Positions 30,878 through 39,382 of a stretch of DNA of 46,361 nucleotides are shown here, piece by piece; within the stretch, counting starts at the first letter, position 1; every line of letters begins with the position of its first letter. The position numbers and the translations under genes are program-made. The DNA comes from Gp6-AA40 sp046765795 (GTDB lineage: Bacteria > Acidobacteriota > Vicinamibacteria > Vicinamibacterales > UBA2999). The notes under the pieces were generated by a model. It was not told where the DNA came from. It made no database searches and was given only the letters and a program-made list of their open reading frames with translations. The DNA is taken from assembly GCA_046765795.1 (NCBI GenBank), contig JBKPRH010000126.1:1-46361 (forward strand). Direction: 5' to 3'.

Positions 30878-31642
30878 TCAGACGAGTCCGGTCGCTCTCG
30901 CGAGCAACACGACTCCCGCTCCGGCGCAGACCGCACCGATCGTTCGCGCAACGCGCTCACCCGCCGGCGCGAGACGTTCGGCCGTGATGGCGACAGTCAC
31001 GACCGCCATCACACGAAGGTCCATCACTCCGATCACCAGGAGCGTCAGGATCAGATTGCCGCAACACGACGTGCAGTGGACGCCGAGACGCATGCCGTGT
31101 CTCCAGGCACTGCCCGGGTCACCACGCAGCGGCCCAACGTGCGCTGATTCGTAACGGAAGCATGCCAGGTGCTTCGCCTTCCACGTCGAGAATTGGAATG
31201 CACCCGCGAGCACCAGCACGACACCAGCAGCGAACGGTACTGCGCGAGCGAGCGCCGGTTGCTGCATCTCCATCTGCGCCAACGCGACGCCGAGAGGAAA
31301 CGCAGCGACGCCGAACAGGATCCACACGAAGAAGTAACCGGCGCCGACAACTGCAGTCAGCCAACCGAGACGAGCGTGTGCGATGTTGCCAACGACCTCG
31401 CGATAGCGTCGCAGCATGGGGAGTAGCGACGGCAGCATCATCGCCACCATCATGACGGCCCACATGCCGACAAACGACACCGCCGTCATGGTCCACGTCT
31501 GGCCTGGCATCCGCATCCAGGCCATCGACATCGTCCAGCCGCCGGGCATCGGCATGCCGCCCATCGCCGACATGGACGTGCTCCACACGACCGTCACCAC
31601 GACGCTGGCGACGAACAGTACTGAAACGACGAGGACGCTCAC
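30878..31642 (-). CDS. DUF2182 polytopic membrane protein
   Basis: A 254-residue integral membrane protein from the GTG at 31642, chosen because it overlaps the stop of the upstream DUF899 gene (GTGA); an ATG at 31672 would overlap by 34 bp. It has a Met-rich first loop (STSMSAMGGMPMPGGWTMSMAWMRMPGQTW), then GMWAVMMVAMMLPSLLPMLRRY and LGWLTAVVGAGYFFVWILFGV, FSTWKAKHLACFR, and a signature HCTSCCGNLILTLLVIGVMDLRVMA. DUF2182 is annotated as a predicted metal-binding membrane protein; the clustered Met, His and Cys would suit copper. It is the last gene of the DUF899-DUF899-DUF2182 operon. Confidence 0.92.
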   Translation of the reverse strand: MSVLVVSVLFVASVVVTVVWSTSMSAMGGMPMPGGWTMSMAWMRMPGQTWTMTAVSFVGMWAVMMVAMMLPSLLPMLRRYREVVGNIAHARLGWLTAVVGAGYFFVWILFGVAAFPLGVALAQMEMQQPALARAVPFAAGVVLVLAGAFQFSTWKAKHLACFRYESAHVGPLRGDPGSAWRHGMRLGVHCTSCCGNLILTLLVIGVMDLRVMAVVTVAITAERLAPAGERVARTIGAVCAGAGVVLLARATGLV

Positions 31643-32403
31643 GCGGTGTACTCGTCGCGACGACGCCACCATGCGCCCTTTTCGTTGCGTCCTCGGGGGG
31701 CGCGGTCGAGCCACTGGTACATGCCCCACAGGCCGTCGAGTCCGCGCGCGTAGGCCGAATACGTGTGATACACGACGCCGTCCTCGTTCACGAACGCACT
31801 CATGCCTGGTCTCTCGCGCGTGAACGTGGCCGGATCGGTTCCACTCATCGCCGCAAAGGACTTCGCTCCCTCGCCCGCGCCCTTCCACGGCTCCTCGCGG
31901 TGATAGTTGTATTCGATGCCCTCACGCTGCTGCTGTTCGGTGTACCGGACTCCGAAATCATCGTTGAAGTCAGTGGCGAACGACGAAGCCCACGGGAAGC
32001 TCCATCCCAAACGCCGCTTGTACCCCTGCAGCTTCGCCAGCGGCGCCCGCGAAATCGCCCACATCATCACGTCATGGTTGGCCAGATGCGTGGTGATCCC
32101 GTTGAAGCCGTCAGCGATCGCCGAGCAGGACGGGCAGCCGGCCGCATAGTCTGGTCCGAACATGAAGTGATAGACGAGAAGCTGCGAGCGCCCCTTGAAG
32201 AGATCCGCAAGCGACGCATTCCCTTCGTCCGTGTCGAACCGATATTCCTTGTCGATTCGCACCCATGGCAGTTCCTGCCGGCGGCGCGCCACCTCGTCAC
32301 TTCGATGGGTGAGATCCTTTTCGGCCTTGAGCAACTCGAGTCGCGCGGCCAGCCATTCTTCGCGCGTCCCGGTCGTGTGTTTCGGTGTCATGTGTGTGGC
32401 CAT
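31639..32403 (-). CDS. DUF899 thioredoxin-like protein (second copy)
   Basis: A 254-residue protein from the ATG at 32403, preceded by gagga; upstream ATGs in the same frame overlap the previous gene. Residues about 12-50 (GTREEWLAARLELLKAEKDLTHRSDEVARRRQELPWV) and LFKGRSQLLVYHFMFGPDYAAGCPSCSAIADGFNG, with the CPSC pair, are the DUF899 core. The C-terminal TYSAYARGLDGLWGMYQWLDRAPRGRNE is also standard. The fold is thioredoxin-like; activity is not established. It is a tandem paralogue of the next upstream gene (about two thirds of residues look identical by eye) and its stop overlaps the DUF2182 start. Confidence 0.95.
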   Translation of the reverse strand: MATHMTPKHTTGTREEWLAARLELLKAEKDLTHRSDEVARRRQELPWVRIDKEYRFDTDEGNASLADLFKGRSQLLVYHFMFGPDYAAGCPSCSAIADGFNGITTHLANHDVMMWAISRAPLAKLQGYKRRLGWSFPWASSFATDFNDDFGVRYTEQQQREGIEYNYHREEPWKGAGEGAKSFAAMSGTDPATFTRERPGMSAFVNEDGVVYHTYSAYARGLDGLWGMYQWLDRAPRGRNEKGAWWRRRDEYTA

Positions 32404-32413
32404 TGTTCCGTCC

Positions 32414-33193
32414 TCAGCCTTTGTACTCGTCATGGCGACGCCACCAGACACCGGTCTCGTTACGTCCCTTCGGGGCACGATCGAGCCAGGGGTACATGCC
32501 CCAGAGCGCATCCAGTCCGCGCGCGTAGGTGGAGTAGGTGTGGTAGACGACGCCGTCGTCGAGCGCGAATGCGCTCATGCCAGGCCTCTCGCGCGTGTAG
32601 GTGGCGACGTCGGTTCCGGTCATGACAGCGTTATCGCCGACAGGGTCGCCTGTCATGCGGGTCGGGAACCCTTCGCCGTTGCGCAGCTGCCACGCACCTT
32701 CGCGCTGATAGTTGTATTCGATGCCTTCGCGCTGTTGCTGCTCGGTGAAGGAGGCGCTGAAGTCATAATTGAATTCGCCGCCGACCGCAGACGCCCATGG
32801 AAATGTCCATCCCATTCGCCGCTTGTACGCCTGCAGCTTGGCCAGCGGGGCCCTCGACACGGCCATCAGCGTGACGTCGTGGTTGGCCAGGTGGACGACG
32901 AATCCATTGAACCCGTCCGCGATGGTCGAGCACGTCGCGCAGCCAGCCGTATAGTCGGGGCCGAACATGTAGTGGTAGATGAGCAGCTGCGAGCGTCCCT
33001 TGAAGAGATCGCCAAGCGATGCGCTGCCTTCGTCCGTCTCGAATCGATACGTCTTGCCGATTCTCACCCATGGCAATTCCTGACGCAGCCGCGCCACCTC
33101 GTCGCTGCGATGTGTGAGTGCCTTTTCGGCTGCGAGCAATTCGATGCGCTTCGCCAACCATTGATCACGTGTCCCGACCGCGTGTGTCGCCAT
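32414..33193 (-). CDS. DUF899 thioredoxin-like protein (first copy)
   Basis: A 259-residue cytoplasmic protein of the same family as the gene downstream, with ggagga seven bases before the ATG. Core: GTRDQWLAKRIELLAAEKALTHRSDEVARLRQELPWV and GCATCSTIADGFNG (CATC). It carries a short insertion (QLRNGEGFPTRMTGDPVGD) relative to its partner. No signal peptide. It heads the operon and is divergent, over 74 bp, from a TPR/winged-helix regulator, which is the obvious candidate to control it. Confidence 0.95.
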   Translation of the reverse strand: MATHAVGTRDQWLAKRIELLAAEKALTHRSDEVARLRQELPWVRIGKTYRFETDEGSASLGDLFKGRSQLLIYHYMFGPDYTAGCATCSTIADGFNGFVVHLANHDVTLMAVSRAPLAKLQAYKRRMGWTFPWASAVGGEFNYDFSASFTEQQQREGIEYNYQREGAWQLRNGEGFPTRMTGDPVGDNAVMTGTDVATYTRERPGMSAFALDDGVVYHTYSTYARGLDALWGMYPWLDRAPKGRNETGVWWRRHDEYKG

Positions 33194-33267
33194 TGCTGTT
33201 TCCTCCGTGAGATAGATCTAGCGCCGGTGTCGAACGTCGTGGGAGTGACATCTGTGACGGGATTCCC

Positions 33268-34488
33268 GTGGATTCACTGATCACCGCGGCGGCACATGCC
33301 CTTGCAACCGGTGATCCGCTGGGCGCGCTGAAGCGCGTCGCGCTCCGAAACGATGCACCTGCGCTCGCGCTTCGCGGAATCGCCATGGCGCAGCTGGGGG
33401 ATTTCGATCGAGCGAAGACTCTGCTGCGGCGCGCGGCGCGCGCCTTTGGCCCCACAGAAGCCGTCGCTCGCGCGCGGTGTGTCGTCGCTGAAGCGGAGGT
33501 CGCCCTGGTGTCGCGCGACCTCGGCTGGCCGGTGAAGACTCTCGACGCGGCACGCGCCACACTCGAAGCGCACGGCGATCGCGTCAATGCCGCCCATGCC
33601 CGGCACCTGCAGATCCGCCGACTGCTTCTCATCGGTCGGATCGATGACGCCGAGCGCATGCTTGCGACGCTCGATCCCTCGCCGTTCCCTCCAGCGTCCA
33701 GAACCGCTCACGAGCTGATGGCTGCCGGCATCGCACTCCGACGCGTGCGGACGAAGACGGCTCGCGCCGCGCTCGCGCGCGCGGCGCAGGCGGCTCGTCA
33801 CGCACGCATTCCCGCCCTCATCGCGGAAGTGGAACACGCGTCTCTCGTGCTGACAGCGCCTGCAGCGCGGCTGATGACGAACTCGTCAGAACGACTTCTC
33901 CGCCTCGAGGATGTCGAAGCCTTGCTGGCCTCGAACACGCTCGTCGTGGACGGCTGCCGTCATGTCGTGCGTCACGGGCGCACAGTCGTGTCGCTCGCGA
34001 GGCGGCCGGTGCTGTTCGCGCTCGCCCGCGCACTTGGCGAAGCGTGGCCGGGCGATGTCGAGAGAGGCACTCTCATTGCTCGAGCGTTTGGATCGAGATT
34101 CGCCGATGACTCGCATCGCGCGCGGCTGCGCGTCGAAGTCGGACGGCTTCGCAAGGCGCTCGGGGCGATCGCCGACATCAACGCCACGGCGCGGGGGTTC
34201 GCGCTCTCACCACGCCGCGCACGCACGATCGCCACGCTGGCACGGCCCGTTGAAGACGCGCACGCAGCGGTCCTCGCCTTCCTCGCCGACGGTGAGTCCT
34301 GGTCGAGCTCGGCTCTCGCACTGGCATTGGGAAACAGTCAGCGCAGCGTGCAGCGAGCGCTCGACACGCTGGCCGAGTCAGGCAAAGTGCAGTCGTTCGG
34401 CCGCGGCCGCGCTCGTCGCTGGGTCGCACCACCCGTGCTCGGATTCGCGACGACCTTGTTACTCCCTGCTCCGCTGCCAATTGACTAA
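33268..34488 (+). CDS. TPR / double winged-helix transcriptional regulator
   Basis: A 406-residue protein starting at GTG with a weak ribosome site. The first 200 residues are Ala-rich helical hairpins of TPR type (ALALRGIAMAQLGDFDRAKTLLRRAARAF, AHARHLQIRRLLLIGRIDDAERMLATL). Residues about 245-315 (RRPVLFALARALGEAWPGDVERGTLIARAFGSRFADDSHRARLRVEVGRLRKALG) look like an OmpR/SARP-type winged helix. The C-terminal part (AVLAFLADGESWSSSALALALGNSQRSVQRALDTLAESGKVQSFGRGRARRWV) is a second helix-turn-helix with wing. Two DNA-binding heads behind a TPR sensor is uncommon. It is divergent from the DUF899 operon and 9 bp upstream of the cyclotransferase-like gene. Confidence 0.75.
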   Translation: MDSLITAAAHALATGDPLGALKRVALRNDAPALALRGIAMAQLGDFDRAKTLLRRAARAFGPTEAVARARCVVAEAEVALVSRDLGWPVKTLDAARATLEAHGDRVNAAHARHLQIRRLLLIGRIDDAERMLATLDPSPFPPASRTAHELMAAGIALRRVRTKTARAALARAAQAARHARIPALIAEVEHASLVLTAPAARLMTNSSERLLRLEDVEALLASNTLVVDGCRHVVRHGRTVVSLARRPVLFALARALGEAWPGDVERGTLIARAFGSRFADDSHRARLRVEVGRLRKALGAIADINATARGFALSPRRARTIATLARPVEDAHAAVLAFLADGESWSSSALALALGNSQRSVQRALDTLAESGKVQSFGRGRARRWVAPPVLGFATTLLLPAPLPID

Positions 34489-34497
34489 GCTCGCCAT

Positions 34498-35160
34498 ATG
34501 AGTCAATCGACGCGTGCGCGGGCAGAAATCATTCGTGAGTACGGACCGTTTCCCGGCATCGACCACGTGCACGGGGTCACGTATGACGGGCAGCATGTCT
34601 GGTTCGCGGCCGGTCACACACTCAACGCCATCGATCCAGCCAGCGGCAAGATACATCGCTCGATTGATGTCGCCGCGCACGCGGGAACGGCGTTCGACGG
34701 CGAGCACCTGTTTCAAATTGCCGAGGATCGCATCCAGAAGATCGATCCGAAAACAGGTCGTGTGCTCGCGACGATTCCGGCACCCGGTGGCGGTGGCGAC
34801 TCAGGGCTCGCGTGGGCCGAAGGCACGCTCTGGGTGGGACACTATCGCGAGCGGAAGATCTATCAAGTCGATCCCGATACCGGGAAGATCCTGCGCACGA
34901 TCGAGTCCAATCGCTTCGTCACCGGTGTCACCTGGGTGGACGGAGAGCTCTGGCACGGCACCCTGGAAGCTGACGAGAGCGATCTGCGCCAAGTCGATCC
35001 GCAAACGGGAGAGGTTCTGGAGCGGATTGAGATGCCGCCTGGCGTTCACGTGTCGGGGCTCGAGTCCGACGGCCGCGATCGGTTCTTCTGCGGCGGCGGA
35101 CGAAGCGGGAAGGTCAGGGCCGTACGACGACCGACCCGACCATCCCGGACGAAGCGGTGA
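34498..35160 (+). CDS. Glutamine-cyclotransferase-like beta-propeller protein
   Basis: A 220-residue protein with no signal peptide. It has repeated blades: GVTYDGQHVWFAAGHTLNAIDPASGKIHRSI, GTAFDGEHLFQIAEDRIQKIDPKTGRVLATI, GLAWAEGTLWVGHYRERKIYQVDPDTGKILRTI and GVTWVDGELWHGTLEADESDLRQVDPQTGEVLERI, as in the five-bladed glutaminyl-peptide cyclotransferase (plant QC) and Vgb families. Whether it has catalytic activity cannot be told. It follows the regulator by 9 bp. Its TGA abuts the TCA of the convergent gene with no base between. Confidence 0.8.
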   Translation: MSQSTRARAEIIREYGPFPGIDHVHGVTYDGQHVWFAAGHTLNAIDPASGKIHRSIDVAAHAGTAFDGEHLFQIAEDRIQKIDPKTGRVLATIPAPGGGGDSGLAWAEGTLWVGHYRERKIYQVDPDTGKILRTIESNRFVTGVTWVDGELWHGTLEADESDLRQVDPQTGEVLERIEMPPGVHVSGLESDGRDRFFCGGGRSGKVRAVRRPTRPSRTKR

Positions 35161-35859
35161 TCATCTCGCTGGTGTGACTCGGAGATTCCGGAAGTGCGCA
35201 ACCGTTCCCGCATCGAGCCACAAGGCGACGGCGCCCTTCGCCTGCGGCCCTGACTTGACGTCATTGACGATCAGCGTCGGCTGCTCGTTATCGTGAACGA
35301 ACAACTTCGCGACGGCCCCCCGGACCTCGATCCTGATCGTCGTCCAGACGCCGGGGACGAGATCGACATAGGACTCGTACTTCGACGGCGTCTCCTTGCG
35401 GAGGCGCGACCACGTCCACGCCGGATGCGAGATGTATTGCGTGGAGTGATTGCGCCGCTCCTGGTCGTCCGCACGACCATTCGTCGGACGGATATAGAAG
35501 GCGTCATACGTCTTGTTGTCCGGCTGCAGACGGAACGCAATGCCAACGAACCCTCGCGCGCCCTCGGGAGCGTCCGGCGCGGGAGCACCGGCCAGCTCCA
35601 CTTCGATGACGCCGTTCGAGAATTCCAGATCCTTGATCGTCGCGAGCTGTTCGACTGGTCCCTGATCGCGCTTCGCCGCGTCTGAGATCGTCAGGCGCAG
35701 ACCGCTCTTGCCCTGCAGCGTGGCAGGCGCGGCGGCCACGTTGTGCAGCACGAGATTGTCAGTCGATTGAAGCGGATACTGCTTCACCTGCGATGACGCG
35801 GGACGCGCAGCGAGCGACAGGATGAGGAGGGACAGCACGACTCGGGTGAGCGTCTGCAT
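35161..35859 (-). CDS. Exported LamG/DUF1080-like protein
   Basis: A 232-residue secreted protein; the ATG at 35859 is preceded by ctggag. Signal peptide MQTLTRVVLSLLILSLAARPASSQ. The rest resembles a jelly-roll of the concanavalin-A/LamG or 3-keto-disaccharide hydrolase type: DLEFSNGVIEVELAGAP, GFVGIAFRLQPDNKTYDAFYIRPTNGRADDQERRNHSTQYISHPAWTWSRLR, WTTIRIEVRGAVAKLFVHDNEQPTLIVNDVK and GAVALWLDAGTVAHFRNLRV. The order of these strands is characteristic of DUF1080-type domains, which bind or cleave glycans. It is convergent, with zero gap, to the cyclotransferase-like gene. Confidence 0.8.
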   Translation of the reverse strand: MQTLTRVVLSLLILSLAARPASSQVKQYPLQSTDNLVLHNVAAAPATLQGKSGLRLTISDAAKRDQGPVEQLATIKDLEFSNGVIEVELAGAPAPDAPEGARGFVGIAFRLQPDNKTYDAFYIRPTNGRADDQERRNHSTQYISHPAWTWSRLRKETPSKYESYVDLVPGVWTTIRIEVRGAVAKLFVHDNEQPTLIVNDVKSGPQAKGAVALWLDAGTVAHFRNLRVTPAR

Positions 35860-35897
35860 GGTGTGCTCCAGGGATGATGAGCATACGATAGACATCC

Positions 35898-36686
35898 ATG
35901 CGACTTCGATGGCTCGCCACGGCCGGGGCGATCATGCTCGTGGCCACGGCGGCGGGTGCGCAGCGTCAGGGCCAGGAGCCTCCGCGAATCGGTGGCAAAC
36001 CGAACTTCAATGGCATCTGGCAAGCGCTGAACACGGCGTACTGGAATCTCGAAGATCATTCGGCTGAAGGCCTGAAGAACATCTGGCAGCTCGGTGCGAT
36101 CGGCGCTATTCCTGCCGGACAGAGTGTTGTGCGAGGCGGCACGATTCCGTACAAGCCCGAGGCACTTGCGAAGCGCAACGAGAACCGGGCGAAGTGGCCG
36201 GCCGCAGATCCTGAGGCCAGGTGCTACATGCTCGGCGTGCCGCGCGTCACGTATCACAACATGCCGTTTCAGATCTTCCAGGCCGAAGGCGATCTGCTGA
36301 TGGTGTATCCGTTCGCGGCGACGAACCGGATCATCTACATGACCGATCGGTCGGAGCTTCCCGTCGATTCGTGGATGGGCAAGTCCGACGGCACGTGGGA
36401 GGGCGACGTGCTGGTCGTCACCACCAAATGGCAGAACGGCCAGTCGTGGCTCGATCGCGCCGGCAATCATGCGAGCAATCAGTTGACCGTCACCGAACGC
36501 TTCGGATTGCTAAGCCCGAACCACATGTCATACGAGGCGACATTGGACGATCCGCAGACATTCACGCGGCCGTGGACGATCGAGATGCCGCTCTACCGGG
36601 TCGTCGATCCCCAGGCACAATTGCTCGAGCACAAGTGCGTCCCGTTTGCGGATGGACTCCTCTATCAGGACCTGATTCAGAAGTAG
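35898..36686 (+). CDS. Exported protein related to the G-x-W family (copy C)
   Basis: A 262-residue exported protein. Signal MRLRWLATAGAIMLVATAAGAQ, then IGGKPNFNGIWQALNTAYWN, a shortened form of the DGKPDxxGxW opening, followed by EARCYMLGVPRVTYHNMPFQIFQ, DGTWEGDVLVVTTKW, ERFGLLSPNHMSYEATLDDPQTFTRPW and a closing LLEHKCVPFADGLLYQD. It is the first gene of an operon and its TAG shares a base with the GTG of the MHS transporter (TAGTG). Function is unknown; an exported binding or hydrolytic role for the imported compound is possible. Confidence 0.8.
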   Translation: MRLRWLATAGAIMLVATAAGAQRQGQEPPRIGGKPNFNGIWQALNTAYWNLEDHSAEGLKNIWQLGAIGAIPAGQSVVRGGTIPYKPEALAKRNENRAKWPAADPEARCYMLGVPRVTYHNMPFQIFQAEGDLLMVYPFAATNRIIYMTDRSELPVDSWMGKSDGTWEGDVLVVTTKWQNGQSWLDRAGNHASNQLTVTERFGLLSPNHMSYEATLDDPQTFTRPWTIEMPLYRVVDPQAQLLEHKCVPFADGLLYQDLIQK

Positions 36687-38092
36687 TGGGTGGAACCGCG
36701 CACGTCCTCTCGCATGCTCGCAAAGCCGTCGCCGGCGGCTGGATAGGCTCGGCGCTCGAATACTACGACTTCTTCATCTACGCGACCGCGGCATCCCTCG
36801 TCTTCCCCAGGGTGTTTTTCCCCGCTGACGATCCGACGGTGGCGATCGTGGCGTCGCTCGCGACATACGGCGTGGGCTATATGGCACGGCCGATCGGCGC
36901 GCTCGTTCTCGGACATTGGGGCGACACATACGGCCGCACGAGGGTGCTCGTCAGCTGCATGATTCTGATGGGCGTCTCCACGATGGCCGTCGGACTCCTG
37001 CCCACGTACCAGCAGGCCGGCGTCCTTGCCCCGACGCTGCTGGTCGTGCTCCGTCTTATTCAGGGATTTGCGGTCGCTGGCGAGATCTCCGGATCGAGCT
37101 CGATGATTCTCGAACACGCGCCGTTTGGGCATCGCGGTCTCTATTCGAGTTTCACGCTGCAAGGCGTGCAGGCAGGACAGATTCTCGCCGCCGCTGTTTT
37201 CTTTCCGTTGGCGCGATACATGCCGCCGGAAACATTCATCTCGTGGGGATGGCGCCTACCGTTCTTGTTCAGCGCGTGTGCTGTCGCCGCCGGTTATGTC
37301 ATTCGCCGTCGGGTTCCGGAAACGCCGGTATTTGCTGAACAGCGAGCGCGACCCCCATCACGGGCACCTGTGGTCGTGGCCGTCACGGAGCGCTGGGCCG
37401 ACATGCTGCGTGTGGTGTGCATGGCCCTGATGAATGTGATTCCCGTCGTGACGACGATCTTCGGCGCGGCCTATGCCGTGCAGCCTGGCTACGGCATTCA
37501 GATGCAGGAAGACGTCTACCTCTGGATTCCAATCCTGGGGAACTGCCTCGCGGTACTGGTCATCCCGCTGGTCGGCCAGTTGTCCGATCGTATCGGGCGT
37601 CGGCCGCCGATCATCGCCGGCTCTCTCGCCGCTGGCCTGCTCTCGTTCGTCTATCTGTACGCGATCAGCATTCGGCACATCCCATTGGCCATCGCCATCT
37701 CGCTCGTGATGTGGGGTCTGGTCTATCAGGGCTACAACGCCGTCTTTCCGAGCTTCTATCCCGAACTGTTCCCGTCACGTGTACGAGTCACGGCGATGGC
37801 TATCGCGCAGAACCTCGGCACCATGGTGACCGCCCTGCTGCCGGCACTGTTCGCGGCGGTCGCGCCACCAGGTTCTTCGCGAGTGCCCCTGACGATCGGC
37901 GCGATCACGTTTGCCGTGACCATCGTCTCGTCTCTCGCCGCCTGGAGCGCACGCGAGACCTCTCGCATCCCTCTTCACAACCTTGGCGATCCTGATGCGG
38001 TGCCGCTTGACGCGCGTGAATATGCACGACGGCGCGCCGAAGTCACCCCTCTCGAACTCGCGGGTGACGTGAGCGCAACCGGGCGAGCATGA
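36686..38092 (+). CDS. MFS transporter, MHS type (second)
   Basis: A 468-residue carrier from the GTG at 36686, the only start that does not run deep into the upstream gene; the open frame itself extends 465 bp further. About 12 helices. The MHS signatures are IGSALEYYDFFIYATAASLVF and YMARPIGALVLGHWGDTYGRTR; the second-half loop is GQLSDRIGRRPP. As in its relative at 21506, a carboxylate is the likely cargo. It is followed by an ATGA overlap with a shikimate-dehydrogenase-like enzyme, so a shikimate- or quinate-like acid is a fair guess, and its family includes the shikimate importer ShiA. Confidence 0.92.
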   Translation: MGGTAHVLSHARKAVAGGWIGSALEYYDFFIYATAASLVFPRVFFPADDPTVAIVASLATYGVGYMARPIGALVLGHWGDTYGRTRVLVSCMILMGVSTMAVGLLPTYQQAGVLAPTLLVVLRLIQGFAVAGEISGSSSMILEHAPFGHRGLYSSFTLQGVQAGQILAAAVFFPLARYMPPETFISWGWRLPFLFSACAVAAGYVIRRRVPETPVFAEQRARPPSRAPVVVAVTERWADMLRVVCMALMNVIPVVTTIFGAAYAVQPGYGIQMQEDVYLWIPILGNCLAVLVIPLVGQLSDRIGRRPPIIAGSLAAGLLSFVYLYAISIRHIPLAIAISLVMWGLVYQGYNAVFPSFYPELFPSRVRVTAMAIAQNLGTMVTALLPALFAAVAPPGSSRVPLTIGAITFAVTIVSSLAAWSARETSRIPLHNLGDPDAVPLDAREYARRRAEVTPLELAGDVSATGRA

Positions 38093-38919
38093 CCATCCGC
38101 GGAACAACGGCACTCCTCGCACACATGGGGTTTCCGACGGAGGGATTCAAGTCCCCGGCGATCTACAACACGTACTTCGAACGGGCCGGGATCGACGCCG
38201 TGCTCGTGCCGATGGGCTGTCATGCTGAGCACTTCCCACGCGTGCTCGCATCAGTGTTCACGCTCACGAACATCCGCGGGGCACTCATCACGATGCCGCA
38301 CAAAATGGCGGCAGCCGCGCTGGTGAACGACGCCTCCCTTGCCGTCCGTATCGCAGGCTCCTGCAACGCCGTGCGACGCATGGACGATGGCCGTCTGTAC
38401 GGCGAGATCTTCGACGGTGAAGGGTTCACCCGGGCGCTGAAACGCAAACACTGCCGGATCGAGAGTGCACGCGCGCTCATCATCGGCGCTGGCGGCGTGG
38501 GGTCAGCTATTGCGGCATCACTCGCGGCCGAGGGTACTCGGGCTCTCACGCTCTGTGACATCGAGGCCGAGCGCTCGCGAGCGTTGGCTGATCGCCTCGC
38601 CAACGTCTATCCTCGCCTTCATCTCACCACAGACATCAACGATCCCTCGGGCCATGACATCGTCGTCAATGCGACACCGTTAGGGACGCGCCGTGATGAC
38701 CCGCTGCCGGTTGACGTCAGTCGACTCGACACTGGCACCTGGGTCGGTGATGTGGTCATGTCGGACCAGATGACGCCACTACTCACAGCGGCGCAGGTTC
38801 GTGGCTGCCTCGTGCAGGTCGGCGTTGACATGCTGTTCGAACAAATTCCCGCGTACCTCGAGTTCTTCGGATTCCCGAGCACGACACCCGACTTCCTCAG
38901 ACAACTTGCGGAGCACTGA
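38089..38919 (+). CDS. Shikimate/quinate dehydrogenase-like oxidoreductase
   Basis: A 276-residue enzyme of the AroE fold. The substrate-domain lysine is Lys72 (ITMPHK), the catalytic Asp is Asp109 (GEIFDGEGF) and the dinucleotide loop is GAGGVGSA at about 133-140. The usual N-terminal H-S-x-S-P motif that holds the shikimate carboxylate reads G-F-K-S-P here (Phe20 in place of the first Ser). This suggests a substrate other than shikimate. It is a catabolic-looking paralogue rather than the biosynthetic enzyme: start coupled to an MHS importer (ATGA) and end overlapping a DUF6152 gene (TGATG). Confidence 0.85.
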   Translation: MTIRGTTALLAHMGFPTEGFKSPAIYNTYFERAGIDAVLVPMGCHAEHFPRVLASVFTLTNIRGALITMPHKMAAAALVNDASLAVRIAGSCNAVRRMDDGRLYGEIFDGEGFTRALKRKHCRIESARALIIGAGGVGSAIAASLAAEGTRALTLCDIEAERSRALADRLANVYPRLHLTTDINDPSGHDIVVNATPLGTRRDDPLPVDVSRLDTGTWVGDVVMSDQMTPLLTAAQVRGCLVQVGVDMLFEQIPAYLEFFGFPSTTPDFLRQLAEH

Positions 38920-39356
38920 TGCGCTACGATCACGTCGACAGACGCATGTGCAGCAAACTGACAGTGGGCGTGGCGCTTGTGGCGCTGCTGATGGCGGCGA
39001 TGCCGGTGGCCGCGCATCATTCGTTCTCCGCCGAGTTCGATGCCAACAAGCTGGTCACGCTCGAGGGCGAGGTCGTGATGATGGAGTGGGTGAACCCGCA
39101 CTCCTGGCTGCACATCGATGTCAAGAAACCTGATGGCACAGTCGAACGGTGGAAGATCGAAGGAGGCTCGCCTTCCGTGCTGATGCGTCTCGGATGGAAC
39201 CGCAACTCGCTGCCTGCGGGCACCAAGGTCACGGTCGTCGGATTTCAGGCGAAGGATGGCTCGCTGCGCGCCAGCTCGCGAGACCTCAAGTTTCCTGACG
39301 GCCGCCGCATGGATCTCGGCGGCTCGGGGTCATCCACCAGTGATCAGAAGAAATGA
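38919..39356 (+). CDS. DUF6152 family exported protein
   Basis: A 145-residue protein; the ATG at 38919 shares a base with the previous TGA, and the ATG at 38946 (MCSKLTVGVALVALLMAAMPVAAHH) would start exactly at a signal peptide. The mature part begins HHSFSAEFDANKLVTLEGEVVMMEWVNPHSWLHIDVKKPDG, then GGSPSVLMRLGWNRNSLPAGTKVTVVGFQAKDGS and a GRRM tail, the DUF6152 pattern, with a conserved His pair at the mature N-terminus. It probably adopts a small beta-barrel (OB-like) in the periplasm. Its activity is unknown. It sits inside the operon and overlaps the frame of the next gene. Confidence 0.92.
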   Translation: MRYDHVDRRMCSKLTVGVALVALLMAAMPVAAHHSFSAEFDANKLVTLEGEVVMMEWVNPHSWLHIDVKKPDGTVERWKIEGGSPSVLMRLGWNRNSLPAGTKVTVVGFQAKDGSLRASSRDLKFPDGRRMDLGGSGSSTSDQKK

Positions 39357-39382
39357 CGGAACGTTGTTTAGGAGATGAAGCC

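Noticed and set aside
36221..36685. 155-codon N-terminal extension of the second MHS transporter
   Set aside because: It overlaps the G-x-W copy C gene in another frame and has no membrane or domain character. The GTG at 36686 gives a standard MHS N-terminus.
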